Positions 1 through 12,535 are shown, counted from the stretch's first letter. The stretch is DNA of 64,000 nucleotides from Bactrocera neohumeralis (GCF_024586455.1 NC_065921.1:67767528-67831527), one strand, 5' to 3'. The notes: generated by a model not told the origin, from the sequence alone. Translations and numbers: made by a program.

Positions 1-65
1 TTTAAGCTATTTAAGATTATGCATTGTGCAGTTAAGACACACAAGGTTGCAAATTTTCCGATAAA

Positions 66-1190
66 AATTTTAGGTTGCAGCATATAGCAGGACGGGAATA
101 ATGAGTGACTTATAGAGTTTGGTCTTTGTTCGTAGAGAGAGGACTTTACTTCTTGCCCACTAAATCCGAAGTAGCACCTGCTGTCAAGAGTTATTCTGCG
201 TTTCGAGTCTGATGTTGTTGTTGGTGTTAATATTAGTACCAAGATAGGCGAAATTATATACGACTTCGAAGCTATGACTGTCGACAGTCATGTAGGAGCC
301 AAATCGCAGGTGCGACGACCATTTATTTGATGACAGGGGATATTTCGTCTTGCCCTCGTTCACCACCAGAGCCATTTTATTCGCATCTTTATCCATCCTG
401 TAGAAAACAGAACTAACGACGAGGTTGTTGAAGCCAATGATATCAATATCATCAGCGTACGCCAGTAACTGTTCACTCTTATAGAAGATGGTACCTTCTC
501 TGTTTAGTTCTGCAGCTCGAATTATTTTCTCCAGCAGCACATTGAAGAAGTCGGACGATAAGGAGTCGCCTTGTTTCAAACCTCGCTTGGTATCGTATGG
601 CTCGGAGAGTTCCTTGCCGATCCTCATGGAGCTTTTGGTATTGCTCAGCGTCACTTTAAGTTTTTCGGGGATACCAAATTGAGACATCGTGACATAAAGG
701 CAGCTCCTTTTCGTGCTCCCAAAAGCTGTTTTGAGATCGATGATCCTCTTTCCACGGGTCTTTTTCCAGACGTGGCGCACGATGAATATCTGGTCAGTTA
801 TTGATTTTACAGCAACCACACTAATAAGCCCCAATCAGTTTTTTGACGATGTCTTTAATCTTTCACATAATACACTCGATAGAATCTTATATGCGATGTT
901 GAGGACACTTATCTCACGGTAGTTGGCGCAGATTTTGGGGTCTTCATTTTGTCCATTAAACAGAGAACACTTAAATTCCAATACTCAGGAACGCTTTTGT
1001 CCTACCGCTTTCTACAAGGAAGCCGATGCTTGCTCCTTATCAGTTCTTCGCCGCCGTATTTGAATAGCTCGGCCGGTAATCCATCGGCCCTCGCCGCTTA
1101 GTTGTTCTTGAGACGGGTAATTGAACTTCAAATTTCTCCATGATCGAACAATGGAACGTCCGCTTCGTCGTCAGTGATTGGGATAGGTTA
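66..1190 (-). mobile_element. RTE-like non-LTR retrotransposon fragment (RT domain)
   Basis: On the minus strand the reading frame at 184-834 carries an RT palm with an intact LLAYADDIDIIG box. Flanking sequence on both sides matches the better copy at 18700-20502. Around 1040-1190 lies the pre-RT part (remains of the KAAGADGLP and FKHGGEELI motifs), and 66-180 holds the region after the palm (remains of SRQLKSK, KLYKSLIIPVLLYGA). Homology stops near 66, so the C-terminus and the (AAG)n tail are missing. It starts only at the linker before RT, so the endonuclease is absent too. The frame is broken and part of the fingers is deleted. This is a dead copy; its family assignment rests on the copies at 18.7 and 26.4 kb. 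RTE is my best clade guess; APE-type non-LTR is certain. Confidence 0.85.
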
Positions 1191-1194
1191 GGTA

Positions 1195-1560
1195 ATTTGG
1201 CTGATACTTCTTGAGGGCTCGGATAATCCCACTTGAACAGCTCCCTAGCTCTCCGTTGTGATGCCCAGAACTCCTTAATATGGGTCAAACAGACCGTCGC
1301 ATATCAACAAAGCCTGCTTCAAAGAAAGTATGGCAGCCGATATGCTTCTCCCTTAGTCTGACGAAAGCTGCAGAGAAAGTTTCGAGATGTTTCCACCATA
1401 TCTCCTCTCTTGCGAATTTGATAACTTGCGTCGGTCAAAATCTTTAGCCTCACTGCTTGACTGCCAATGGAACAGTGTTCAGTTAGCACATCTGTTATTG
1501 AGGTACTATGAGTATTGCTTAGGGCTAACAGTTCAATAGACCGCTTTCGCTCCACTCTAG
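1195..1560 (-). mobile_element. 3' end of a LOA/I-like retrotransposon (post-RNase H zinc-knuckle region)
   Basis: The minus-strand frame from 1555 reads LALSNTHSTSI, then EHCSIGSQAVRLKIL, then remnants of a Cys/His knuckle. This parallels the better preserved plus-strand copy at 12018-12250 (FGHCPIGVHAVRLGIL, C-x2-C). In fly elements with RNase H this block follows the RNase H fold at the end of ORF2. Downstream, around 1253-1288, a frame with EFWASQRRA shares a 22-bp identical stretch with 32074-32095. The Cys residues are largely lost. It abuts the RTE fragment to its left. The clade (I versus LOA) is not settled. Confidence 0.55.
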
Positions 1561-3145
1561 AAAAAAGCGGCTAGATGGCTTCCTCAACCCTCCAACTGGT
1601 TGCTGAACTTTTTGTAAGCTCATATGAGGAGTTCTAACGACTCCTCGCTGCTCAAAGTCTAATCACCATTCTCATTTTTATGAGAACCCATAAAAGTAGT
1701 GGTTTTCGCGAGAATACGCTTAAGCATTGAGGAGTGTAGACAGCTTTCTACGCTTCAGCAGAATAATTTCAATTCAAAAAACAATACCTTCGCAGCATAT
1801 AGCAATAAACTACTTGTATAATTCCTTGATAAACTTTGCTTTCAACAGATTTAAAAGATTTCCTAAATATTTAATAAGCGCCCCACACTTCCTGTATACG
1901 CGTATGTATGAAGAGATTTATGTAACTACATATATATTCACCCTTCCGTACGCAATGAGAAATTTAATTTTAAACTTATCTTCGAACAATCACACTTCCC
2001 TACACTGCCTTTTGTTTTATTCCTTTTGCCTTGACTATTTATAGGCGTTAGAGCACTAACTCTTTTCGTGCCAACCATTTTCGGGGGCGCTGATAAATTG
2101 AAAATACGTGATTTGCTTCATAATAAAGCGGCACTATTGAAGTGAACGGATTTAAATGCGGCAGCTGTATGTAAACGTGCGTGCTCGTGCGCCTAAAAGC
2201 GCGCAACCACATTGCCTGCAGTTATATTTATCGGTTGGTGTGTGGTAAGCTTCAAAACGCGCACTGTCGAGTGGTTATATTTATTAGTTTGCGAGCAAAA
2301 CACGGCCGCTAAATGCTCTACACTATAGATATTAATTTTTGTAGCACACTTTTAGGCTACAGCAAAGAAGACAAAGCTGCTAAGTTTTAATTGAATTTTG
2401 CATTGTTTGAGTAGATGCAAAAGCAGTGAAATCTCACACGTATTGTTTAAAATGTTGTCGAGATTAATAAATTTTTGAGCGCGTGTTGAACTTTTAATTC
2501 ATATTAATGCTGCGCACAAGAGTATGCTACGGAAATTGTTTTATTTTAATTTCAAGTAATCTATGTCTTTCAAACTTCTCATTTGTACTCATTATGTCGA
2601 GATATCCGCACTCTCACATTGTTTTGAAGTTTTTGGTTAAATTTTGCTGAAATTAAGTTCATTATCACTAACGAAGTGCTTCATTCACTTTCATGACTTC
2701 CAATGCTAACCTTCACTCACGTCAATTTATTAGGCCAACCCATATTTCGTATGTGTGGCACGTGCCACATCAAATTTGTAATACTTCCGTTATATCAAAT
2801 ACACTATCGACACTTCACCTCAATGTTATTTACTCCTCGTACTCGTTTATATGTGTGTGTGTGTGTGAGAGTACTGCTCGTAGTTGCTTCTTGTTCAAGG
2901 ACTTGCCACATTTACAAAACCACAAAGGAAACAAGTATCTAGTATCCTCTCATAGAATAGATGAGTGTTCGCATATAGGTTTGTTGGTGCGCCTATTGAC
3001 CTTCGAAACTTCAGCTAGGTGATGTACAGGGTGACTGTGATAAGTTGCCTAAAATTGTACTACTGTTCTTGTAACATGGAAGAGCATTTTTAATAATTAA
3101 AGCTTATGCTCTCTGAAGACTTTTTTCTTATTAAGGAAGCTCTTT
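1561..3145. other. AT-rich spacer, no gene recognised
   Basis: No reading frame here resembles a known family. A (TG)n microsatellite lies at about 2852-2867. The GCGCCTAAA form of the repeated motif discussed in the findings is at 2189-2197. Overlapping short frames at 2693-3022 run through the microsatellite and look accidental. Confidence 0.5.
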
Positions 3146-3149
3146 TACG

Positions 3150-3600
3150 ATGAAAAACTTTACGGCCACGAAATTCGACCGGTTGATCGTCTGTTTCCGG
3201 GTCGTAAGCTAGATCCAAGACTCATCGCCAGTAATAATACGTTTCATTACATCCTTGTAGTCTGGAAGCATTATTTTACAGTCGTTAACGAGACGCTGTT
3301 TTTCGAAGTTATTGTGTGATTATGAAATCAATCGTGGTTTCACTTTTCTTATGCCCAAGTGATCTCTCAAAAAGGTTTTCACTGATTCTTCCGATATTCT
3401 AACGATGCGAGTAAGGTCTCTGACTGTTAATCGTCGATTCTCGATGTCGATTCACCGACTCCTTTATTTTATTTTTGATCTGGTTGGCCTTCCTGGACGG
3501 TCTGGCTCGGGCACAAAACCAACAAAAGTACAGAAAAAGTATTTGGAGTAGTAGTGGAGGAAAAGGTTTTTGACTATATTTTAATTGACCGTCAGCCATT
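3150..3600 (-). mobile_element. Mariner (SETMAR-like) transposase fragment, N-terminal half
   Basis: Read on the minus strand, the segment gives a mariner helix-turn-helix region (RRLTVRDLTRIVRISEESV, then FLRDHLGIRKVKPRL) followed by the first catalytic block IITGDESW with its Asp. A stop codon follows directly (TGDESWI*). The DDE core beyond this and the C-terminus are missing. Frame changes occur around 3400-3480, so one long frame at 3399-3659 is only partly in the coding register. Related copies lie at 50290 and 57600; the GDEPH-like linker and the motif order agree. No terminal repeats were found. Confidence 0.8.
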
Positions 3601-4670
3601 TTTCCGATTAATAGGCTAAACCTAAGATTTTTATTGCCCAATCTTACCATTGAGGCCATAAAAATTAAAATTTAAAAGGTTTATTATAAAAAATTTAGTG
3701 TTTTCTTGTTATAAATGAAGCGTTTCACAAGTTCATTTTTCTATTACGCCATTAACGTCCGTCACATCGCATCTTTCTTTGAACCTGAAGTCTGTATATT
3801 TAATGGAGAATTGCTATAAAAATCAACCAAACTTTTAACTACTCATTTCTTCTCTCATAAAATTTATGTAAGAGACGACTAAATTTAGAACCACCCTACA
3901 CACTCAAAGTAATGAAAATGCACCGCTACATCAGCACTACACAGTTTGCAGTTGTCAGCACGTCTCGTCTTCACTCGCTCAACCCTGCGCTGGCACTATA
4001 AACTCCCAAAATTTTCATATATAACCTTCCTGTATAACCACATCTACTCTGCGGCCCCGTCCACAATATGCTCATGTTGAATTTCCTCGCCCACAGACCA
4101 CAATTCAATTTGTTTTAAGCAGCTCTTTAAGCAATTTGATTGAGTGTAGTGCGCTTTTACTTAGTGCCATTTTGTCGCCAAATGACCTTCCCGGCACATT
4201 TGCTTTAACGAGCGCTTTCGTGACATATCTTCTACGTAGTACACTACGGTACTTCAGCGTGTCCGTCGCACTTCTAGTTTCCTTGTTATTTATGTTGGCC
4301 AAAATGTAGGTCAAGGCACCGTTTTCGGTTGCAGCACTTTATTGTCAGTTCGTGATGTGTATTTTAGACTCGTCTCATGACTTTTGTTAGTTTAAAGTGT
4401 CTAAAGTCCACATTTCCTTGAGCATATTACTTTACGGTTGTCTCCGTTGTGCGCTGGTGTGTCATGATGTCAAAGAGCTACGTGTATATGCGACAAAAGT
4501 AATATACTGCGATGCTCTTTGCTTTGAGGGAGGACTGTTGAAGCGGGCGTTTTTTTCTGACCTTTGATATTGGTGCTACTATGGAAAAAATCTTAATGAA
4601 TTCAATAAAAATATGTTTTGTATTCTAAAATTAATAATAAATTGTTAACAAATTGATAAAAAATTAATTA
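3601..4670. other. Spacer, no gene recognised
   Basis: No recognisable coding motif. The minus-strand frame at 4105-4314 has no family resemblance. The last 120 bases before the next transposon are very AT-rich. Confidence 0.45.
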
Positions 4671-4674
4671 AAGT

Positions 4675-5470
4675 GAAAAAATATAGCAGCCAAAGCTGAG
4701 AGTGCACAAAAAGATCATGTGGAGTGGATTCGACGCTATTCGCAGCAACTTGGACTGACGTATGCAACGGCTTGGTGCATTTTACGTCAAGATCTAAAAT
4801 TGAAAGTATACAAAATATAGCTTCTGCAAGGGTTCCTTTTAGATCTTCTCAAGCGACATCGCCTCGCTTTATGTGCTCTTGAAAAGTTCCAAGAAAATGC
4901 GACGTTTTCGTGCCAAATCTTTTTCAGCGATGAGGCCCATTTCTGGTTCAATGAGTGTGTAGGCAATAGTCAAAATTGTCACATATAAAATGAAAAGCAA
5001 CGTGAGAAGACGCAAGAGCTGCCATTTCTTTCACAAGAAACAAAGTATTGTGGTCCGGTGGAATCATCAGTCTTTATTTATTTAGAAATCATGCCGGTGA
5101 GAACGAACGGTCCATGGCGACCGTTATCGCTACATTACATCAATCAATGGATTTATTGAGAGAACACTCGGGTGAACAGATAATTTCACGTTTGGGCCGG
5201 TCGTTTGGCCACCAAGATCGTGTAAAATCACACCGCTAGACTTTTTCCTGTAGGGATATCTAAAGTCTAAAGTCTATGCGGACAATCCCGTTTCAGTTCA
5301 GGCATTGGAACAAAACAACACGGGTACCTACCGCCAGTTACTAGTCGAAATGCTCGAACGAGTCATCGAAAATCGGACTTAACGAATGTACCATCTGAAG
5401 CGTAGCCATGGACAACATATAAAAGCGATAGTTTTAAAAAAATATGTGCCATTTCCTATTCTATTTGCGG
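4675..5470 (+). mobile_element. Tc1/mariner-like transposase pseudogene
   Basis: The plus strand encodes a decayed transposase in canonical order: WIRRYSQQLGLTYATAWCIL (DNA-binding region, about 4724), then QIFFSDEAHFWFN (first catalytic Asp, about 4917), VESSVFI-like remains of the second sheet, LLREHSGEQIISRLG (about 5155, after the second Asp), then the C-terminal LERVIEN and HLKRSHG blocks (about 5350-5420). Several frameshifts and at least one large deletion, which removes the second Asp block (QQDGATCH in relatives), make it inactive. It belongs to the same family as the pieces at 9.9, 20.5, 22.0 and 24.6 kb. Confidence 0.8.
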
Positions 5471-6384
5471 TTTCTGTGTTTTTTTTAAGTAGGGTACCAA
5501 ACCAATTTAGACAATAGTTTAGTTTGAAACCATCTGTTACGTATGGATTACTGCAGAAGAAGCGAGCTCCTGTTCCCATTTCACACTTGATACGTCGGCG
5601 ATTTTGTTGATTACGCCGTTGTAACTGTTGATTGCAGAATCAATGGTTTATTATTTCTTACTGAGAAATGAAAGCGTTGTGTTTAATTGCTCACGGATCT
5701 CCTTTTCTATGTCATATTACTAAACTTGCTCGAGTTCATTAACAAGGTCGAGTATAATACCATGTTCGTAGTGACACCGAAATCATGAGCCCTTTGGTCA
5801 ATAGCCTTGTACATCGATATAATTTGCATTGATCGAATATTGAGCATAATCTCCAGAGCTTGTGTTGATTCTGTTTTCATTGTGCACATAATTCCAACAA
5901 GCTGGCCGGTTGCCACTGTTCCAGGTATTTAATGCGACACTTTTTCCAAAATGCCATCCACCGAAACAGTTAGTGTACCTAATCCTCCTTAACCCTTCTG
6001 CAGGAACTTTAGATGTGAAGGGCTTTAGGTACCGTGTACTCAGTAAAATTTCATCATATTGTTTTCGCTAAAATCTCCAATAAACCATTTGAAATTCGTT
6101 GGTTGATCGCGTAGTCCAAAGTCGTAAGATAGTGCAGTGCTTCAGTCGAACACCCCACTTTAACTTCTTAAGGGTTGTTTCAAGTTGCTTGAAGGAATTA
6201 TTTGTATACCAATCCGTTGGTACCTGAAAAGTATATGGTGTTTCCAAGATTATTACCTGAAATGTATCGAACGTGTTTATTTTTCTCTTTTGTAGTCGTA
6301 CTAACATGGAACATGGACGTCATTCGAAAAGAGATATGGTAGATGGACTAGAAGAGTGTGTCGATAGTTTTTCCTAGAATCTGG
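5471..6384. other. Unassigned, possibly old retroelement sequence
   Basis: Two minus-strand frames (5707-5916 and 6068-6307) are open but match nothing I recognise. They lie directly downstream, in the minus sense, of the R1-like RT and could be its C-terminal part or a separate relic. No tail, target duplication or motif decides this. Confidence 0.3.
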
Positions 6385-6389
6385 AAAAT

Positions 6390-7290
6390 TTATGGGTGTG
6401 TCTGAAAAGTTGAAATATTTTCCATAATATATAAGATTATATAAGATGGAACTGGTATACCACATTCTCGCATTGTTAAATCTACGTTGCCATGTTGATA
6501 TTGTATATTTCTTTGATTGAGGTTGTGTGAGTCAAGCCAGTGCATCCCTATCAGGACCTGATAAACTTTATTCGCGTTTCTTCTAAATCTCTGTGCACTG
6601 TAATTACTGTGGTCCGCGTAGCCAATTAAATATGATTTGTCTGGCATTTCGAGTTTTAATCTAGCGTAGTAGCTGGCGTTCCAGAAGTCTGGGCCTAGCA
6701 AGGATACTTGTGCTGCTGCTAACGTGACCACTATCTGTCGTGATCCCTCTCTAGTTTGATAAAGTAGTTTTCTGTTACTAAGGTAGCTCCGCACCTTAGC
6801 TCTAAGGTAGTCGAGGATTTTAAAGCTTTTTTCGAGAGCGTCGATCATACCCACCCATCGTGCTGTTTAAGGCGTTCGGACATCTAAAGTCGCCAGCAAC
6901 ACTACACTTTTGTATTTATGCCAAAAATGCTGTGCGGCTTCTACACTTTCAATAACGCATTTTATAGCTCCTATAGTCGATCTGCCAGGTCTTAAGTCGT
7001 ATTGTCTTGGGGAGAGTCCTCCAGCTTCATTGATAGCAGCTTCGAGTGTGCGTTTAAGTAGACTTTCATAGAGCTTTCTCGCTGTATCAAGCATTCATAA
7101 TAGACGGTATGCTGATGGCAATTTGGCATCTTCTTTTCCCTTTTTTCCCGTAGCTTTTTCCAAGTTTCAGGGAATATTCCGACTTCGAGGCAGACTTTGT
7201 ACATATTTAATAGTCCGGATCCCCTTTGGGTCGGGCGAGTAGTTGACCTTGAGCTTGCTGGTGGCTATTTGGCTGGGTAAACTGGGAGAT
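6390..7290 (-). mobile_element. R1-like non-LTR retrotransposon RT fragment
   Basis: Three minus-strand frames in canonical order make one RT: CLEVGIFPETWKKL (7204 leftwards), MLDTARKLYESLLKR with GGLSPRQYDLRPGRST and VVLLATLDVR (7094-6867), then YLRAKVRSYLSNRKLLY, AAQVSLLGPDFWNASY and IGYADHSNY (6854-6390). These are motifs of the R1 group: the GLSPRQYGFRPGRST fingers block, the AAQGSxLGPxLWN block and the FADD box. The F/YADD box has become YADH, losing the second catalytic Asp. The three frames are offset by frameshifts. The endonuclease and C-terminal knuckle are not visible. No target duplication was found. Confidence 0.85.
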
Positions 7291-7299
7291 TTGCCGAAA

Positions 7300-8950
7300 T
7301 CTTATAGTATGTTCTGTATCACTAGCCCTTTTTCGTGTGTATGGAGGAGTGCGTTTACTTTCTGGTCCATTTTGGTAGCGCTTAGGTCAGGTGGCTTCGC
7401 AAGGCAAAATAAATGATCTTGATTTTTAATAACAATAATAATGAGCTTAGATTTGAACACAAAATGTAATTTTTTGTAGTTTAGGTGCAGATAGTTAATG
7501 CTATAGAACAATATTTTTAATCTCAACTTTCCGCTCAGTTGATAATATTTAATCATAGTTAAATTGTTCTCCGACTTAGTCATTCGTTGAATTAAGACAT
7601 TTGCTGCTGTCACTTGACGCACTTCAGACAAACCGAAAGTAACAGCGGAAAACCACTTGCATGTGCGCTTACCTAGTAACATACAAAATCCACATTTACA
7701 TACACATAAAACTATGTAAATGTATGTATGTAAATGCAAGCAGGCACTTCATGGAGCAGCACTGACTACTATGTTAACTTGAAAACTTCCTGCGCATGTA
7801 CGTGTATATGTGTATGCACATATATCTGCAACATTTCCATTTCCACAACTAAGTATGCATGTATATGTGTGCGCATGTCTTATTATGTAAATTTATTTCG
7901 ACACTTGTCCACTAGCACAGTTTCAAGAACTGTGAGATTTCCATGTGTACGTAGCACTTGTTTAGTTGAGTTACATCCAATGACCCTCAAGCGAAATTTA
8001 ACACCATCACTTTGGCAAGCACAACTGCGCTGAATAAACATGAATGCAACGGAATCAAAGAAACAAACGGCAAGTTGTGTTGCGGTTATGTAAGTGAGTT
8101 GCCACCATGATGATGATGTAAGGCGAAATTAAACATGAGAAGTGGGCTTCATTTAACAAACGCAAGCAAGTGGGTGGTCGTTGGAGAATACGAAGGAGTC
8201 CGAAATTATAATAAACAAATCACAATTGCAGTTGCTGGACTTTTTAGGCATTTTCATAGCATATTTTGAGTCGCAGTTTAAAGAGTTAAGCGATTTTCGA
8301 ATCAATTTTGCTCACGCCGAACTATTTTGAATAATATACAATCGCACCATATAGAAATTTTACATTTGCAGCAAAAAGCTTATACTACGAACTTCCGCCA
8401 TAATTTTTTGTTTCAAATTCAATGTCAACAAAATTAGTCCTTCGCACAAATACTCCAACGCTTGCAAATAAACTTGCTTGTGTCTTAAATATTTGATTGC
8501 ATTGTTTACTTAGAATTGACCTACACACAGTAAGGTCACCTTTGATGTTAGCATGTAACGCCACTTTTCCTGAACTTAGTTTATTTTGTATACAAGAAAT
8601 GGAATTTTTAATGAAAAACTTTTCGCTTAGTAAAACACAAGAACTTTTGCAAATTCCATGCACACACGTGCACTTGACATAGATAAAATTTGTGCAACTG
8701 TACAAACAGAATTTTAAGTGCGCATATATGCAGGTTTTGATGTTATGTCTTCATTAGGTGGGACATGGCGTATGAGTAACTTTTAACTGACCGAATTTCA
8801 ATTTACTTCAACGGTGTTCTAGGAAATTTTATAAAATCAAAAGAACTAAAAATACACGCAGGCTGGTTTAAACTATAAAAATCTCTTATATAACGGTAAA
8901 TTTATTAAATTTTATATATTACTTTGTAAGTATATTGCACAGCTTAAATG
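7300..8950. other. AT-rich spacer, no gene recognised
   Basis: The open frame at 7302-7739 (minus) has a few residues that could extend the R1 relic but no motif. The rest is AT-rich with TATG and CA runs around 7700-7880. Opposite-strand frames at 8385-8705 and 8497-8682 overlap each other and have no family resemblance. Confidence 0.45.
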
Positions 8951-9655
8951 TTAAGAGGTTATATACAGTTAGAATTTGAAGAAAATCGACTCTTTTTTAG
9001 ATCATTTTCTTAATGTACATATATTTAATAATATACACAGAGAATTTCCCATCATTCCGGCACATACTTTCGAAGTTACACATACATTTGCAAAGGCGTG
9101 TCAGAGTGCTTGGAAGTACAAGGCAAAACTTTAAGCGTGTTTTTCTCAAAATGGCGTCTTCAAGTAAGTGACCAACATTATTCGAAATCAATTAGTCTAC
9201 ATCTTTAACACGAGCTTTCTAAGTGTATTTCTTAATAAATAATATAATTTGTTTTTTTAATTAAAGCCAAAATTTTGGTCAAAAATCGATTTTTTATTTT
9301 GAGAAAGCGCCGTTTTAGCAAAAAAAATTGTTTGCTTATACCTTCGAATTGCTTAACTATGTAGATTTAATATTACTTTAACGAAATCTGTTTTTTTTCT
9401 TTTTTTTTTAATTTCGGGGCAGATTAGTGGTATAGTGGTCACCACAAAAGGTTGCATTTTTGAGAGGAGCTACAGGAGATCAGCTGTCGCTCCTTTCTAA
9501 AAGATTATTTTTACGAATACCAAGTCTTAAATACAGTTAAAATATACCATATATGTGTACAAATTTGTGTATCAATAAATTTACTAAAAATTTTCTCAGA
9601 AAAAATTTTGGAATATTCGATTTTTTCGGCCTTCTAACTGTATATTACCCTTTAA
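8951..9655. mobile_element. Non-autonomous TTAA-flanked MITE (piggyBac-like)
   Basis: A TTAA at 8951-8954 is followed by GAGGTTATATACAGTTAG. At the other end CTAACTGTATATTACCCT is followed by TTAA at 9652-9655. The two ends are imperfect inverted repeats sharing TATACAGTTAGAA and, further in, a GAAAAAATCGA-like stretch. TTAA target duplications are the hallmark of piggyBac superfamily transposition. The interior of about 0.7 kb is AT-rich, with no transposase frame, so it would need an enzyme in trans. Superfamily is inferred from the target site alone. Confidence 0.7.
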
Positions 9656-9929
9656 TGCAGTTATTCAAATAAAATTTGAAACAATTCTCCAATAAAAATA
9701 TTCGAAATCGGTTTTTATAATTTTCTCGTAGCCTTTGTACATTTGACTATACGATATATCCGGTTTAACTTATATACTGATCAAAAAGTTCGATATTTAA
9801 AATAATTTCAGGCAGGGATTTCCAATAAGAATGATTTATTTAAAACAAAAACATAATAATTGTTAAGGAACTTCAAATGCTTTTTTACTTAATGTGAAAT
9901 ACAGTCGATGCAATTAAGCTCTGATTATA

Positions 9930-10880
9930 TGAGCATTCAAATGGCATGACTCCTTTTACAGGAGCGAACTCCATGAACCCTATTTTTTATTACTTTTTCC
10001 AATAAATCAAGTCGTATGCCATGAATAGCAATAGTCATAGGAAGTAGTCTACTGGTGTTAATTTATTCTTGGAGGCCATTCAATGTCACAATTTCTTGAA
10101 TTAATCGAATCTGCAAACTTTTCTCACAATAATTCGGTGGTTGCACGTGCTATGTGGCACGTAGCCCCATCTTGTTGGAACCAGATATTATCAAGATCAA
10201 CTTCTTCCAATTGCGGTCATGAAAAGTTCGTTATCATCGATCTACACCGCTTTTTATTGACAGTAACGGTGTCACCAGTACAATTTCGAAATAACTACTG
10301 ACTGATGACTCCACCAGACAAAAAAAAAACACCAAACTGTCGATTTAGGTGAGTATAATGGTTGTTCGTGAATAATTTGTGGATTTTCTTCGCACCACAA
10401 TTGATAGCTTTGTTTATTTACCGCACCAATCAGATGAAAATGAATATCATTGGAGAAGATGATTTGCTTAAAAATGTCGTTTTCGTTTTCAAGGAATTCC
10501 AAGGAAAAATCAGCAAACTCACGACGGCTCAATGGCTTCAGTTGAGAACAATTTTATACAGTTCCGAACGCAAATGCTTTCTCAAAATCCTCGAGTTTGT
10601 GATGTGGAACCCACCGAATTCTAGAGAACGTCTTGAAATCGAAAAATTGCGGTCTTCAGCAACCCTTACGGCAGCAATATTTTCATTACATCGAGCGGCG
10701 CTTCGTTTTATTGGCACTTTAACATTACGCAATAAAAATGTACCTATCGAAATTTTCAACAATTCTACGAATAGCGAACACAGCTGGAGGATTATTGTGA
10801 CCATAAAACGGCAAAGCGCACGAAAATTTGCAATTAGGGAACGATTATACGATTATTTTAATAATAAAATTGAATAATTT
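9930..10880 (-). mobile_element. Tc1/mariner-like transposase pseudogene
   Basis: The minus strand keeps most blocks of the family in order: a HNNPPAVFAIRRIVENFD-like linker (about 10780), ARCNENIAAVRVAEDRNFSI (about 10690), HITNSRILRKHLRSELYKIV (about 10600), SRREFADFSLEFL, IIFSNDIHFHLIGAVNKQ (first Asp block, about 10450), LWCEENPQIIHEQPLY and STVWCFFFVWW, then WFQQDGATCHIARATTELL (second Asp, about 10170-10190). The end is shortened: the segment with the third acidic residue is not seen, and remains of the C-terminus (VHGVRSCKRSHAI) lie near 9970. A deletion joins these. The long plus-strand frame at 10362-10877 is its antisense shadow. Confidence 0.85.
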
Positions 10881-11555
10881 GGAAACATTTTTCTTGCTTA
10901 TATCTTTCCACGAGGACATTGTAAACATTACTGAATTCAATAAAAAAAATTATCCATCATGACATATTAAAAATGCCCAAAATGACAGTTAGAAATCATT
11001 TCATGTGTTGGAAAATCCGGTTCGCTGATCTTAGAGTGAGTTGCTACCAAAAATTATTGAAATCGGTCGTCATCTTCAATTGACCGCCATATAGTAATTC
11101 ATGTAAAAATTACCAAAATAGTTTTCATCAAGCCGTATATATCGATAGTAATTGAGGATATATTAGTGACGTTTAGCCCGGTTGCACAGGAGATTCTTTA
11201 CAAGAACTTGTAGATCACTCCGATCACAAAAATTCCTTCCAGAATTCCACCGATGGCTTGGACATTAATTTTTGCCAAATTTTGTGAAGAAATCTCATTA
11301 AATTCAGAGGATTTCTATACACATACGTAAGTTCAATTGGTTTGTATGCTAGTTATATGCTATAGTTGTTTGATCTAAACAGTTTCTTGGAAGATTAAAG
11401 CGAGGGACTGATGGATAGTATATAACGAGGCGCAGGAGTACAGCATGCTTATTACTATTATTATTATTAAGAATTTCGCTGTTGACACCTTTCTTGAAAT
11501 TGAGGTAGCTATCACAATCTTGGGGTTGAATCAAACCTCAAAAACCTCATTATCA
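10881..11555. other. Spacer with a dispersed-repeat fragment
   Basis: No coding motif. At about 11047-11070 the sequence ACCAAAAATTATTGAAATCG recurs with one change at about 51709 and resembles the segment near 15080. Such sequence commonly sits in non-coding parts of fly DNA transposons. Confidence 0.4.
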
Positions 11556-11556
11556 G

Positions 11557-12535
11557 TCTTGTGTAAGGTTGGTGTAGGGGTTTAATGTCAAGACCTCTAT
11601 ATCAACTCCAGTTTCACACTTCCTGACTATTGTCATTAAGGTAGCAGTAGATCTGCTGCTACAGAGGACAGCAACCCACAGAGAAGAGTCCATTCTCTCA
11701 GATAGCAAAGCGGCCTCATAGTCATTCACAGCACGTTCAGGTTTGCTCCTAACCTCACTACCAATAGCATCGAGTGTCTTTGTGATAAGACTGGTATAGA
11801 GGCTTGACCACAGCGCAATCGCAAGAAATTGTAAAGCTGATGACCTAGGAAGGAAAGGCACCCAGAACGGCTGTCAGTAGAATAGGAGTGGGTCGGTGCC
11901 CCCGTATCCTGTTGTTTTCTACTATTAGATGGCTAGGCTTCGCGGAAACTTGGCCAGCGCTGCGCCATCATCGGTACTTGCGCTGTTCCAAAAGCCTTTT
12001 GGCCTAAGATTGATCGCATGATATCTACTGATCTCTTTGCCCTCAGTAAGGCTAGCCTCTCACTAGTTGTGGGGCTTTTATTTGGCCATTGTCCTATTGG
12101 CGTCCATGCTGTAAGGTTGGGAATCTTACAGGACGCCATCTGCAGAAGCTGTATGGAGGAATATAACGTGGAAACTACCCAACTCTTCTTTCTTGACTGT
12201 CCCGGGATGTCAAAATTTAATCACTCCCATACTTTCAGATATCCCACTGAGCTGTTGGATATGGAAATTAAATGCTTATGCAAATTTGTATTGGCTACTA
12301 AGCATCTTGCTAATCTATATGTCCCAACACAGGAGTTCTTCTCTTCTATGGCTTCACAAAGGATTGCATATACCAGTCCACGTGCGATCTTCGATCAGCC
12401 ATCTATCCTATCCAAACCTAAACTTATGCACTGGGCAATAATCTATGCCAAATTTCGTGAATATATCTCGTCAAATGCACAGTCAAGTGGTCGATTCCAC
12501 TCGTTCAGTTTGTATGGCAGCTATATCCTATAATA
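11557..12535 (+). mobile_element. RNase H and zinc-knuckle tail of a LOA/I-like retrotransposon
   Basis: At about 11687 the plus strand reads ESILSDSKAAS, the core of the RNase H fold around its catalytic Asp, then a stop. Further on it reads CKADDLGRKGT (relatives: ELADELARKG). From 12018 a 171-residue frame begins DLFALSKASLSLVVGLLFGH and continues HCPIGVHAVRLGIL, then CRSCMEE, then LFFLDCPG. This is a C-x2-C...C knuckle, standard after RNase H in these elements. The rest of that frame, to 12533, is the C-terminal extension. The RNase H part has stops and the RT is missing, so this is a 5'-truncated decayed copy. Confidence 0.75.

Noticed and set aside
9418..9460. A-box-like TAGTGGTATAGTGGT resembling a tRNA D arm
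   Set aside because: No B box or T loop follows at the proper distance; it lies inside the TTAA-flanked MITE.
10362..10877. 171-codon plus-strand open frame
   Set aside because: It is the antisense shadow of the minus-strand Tc1/mariner-like transposase at the same place.
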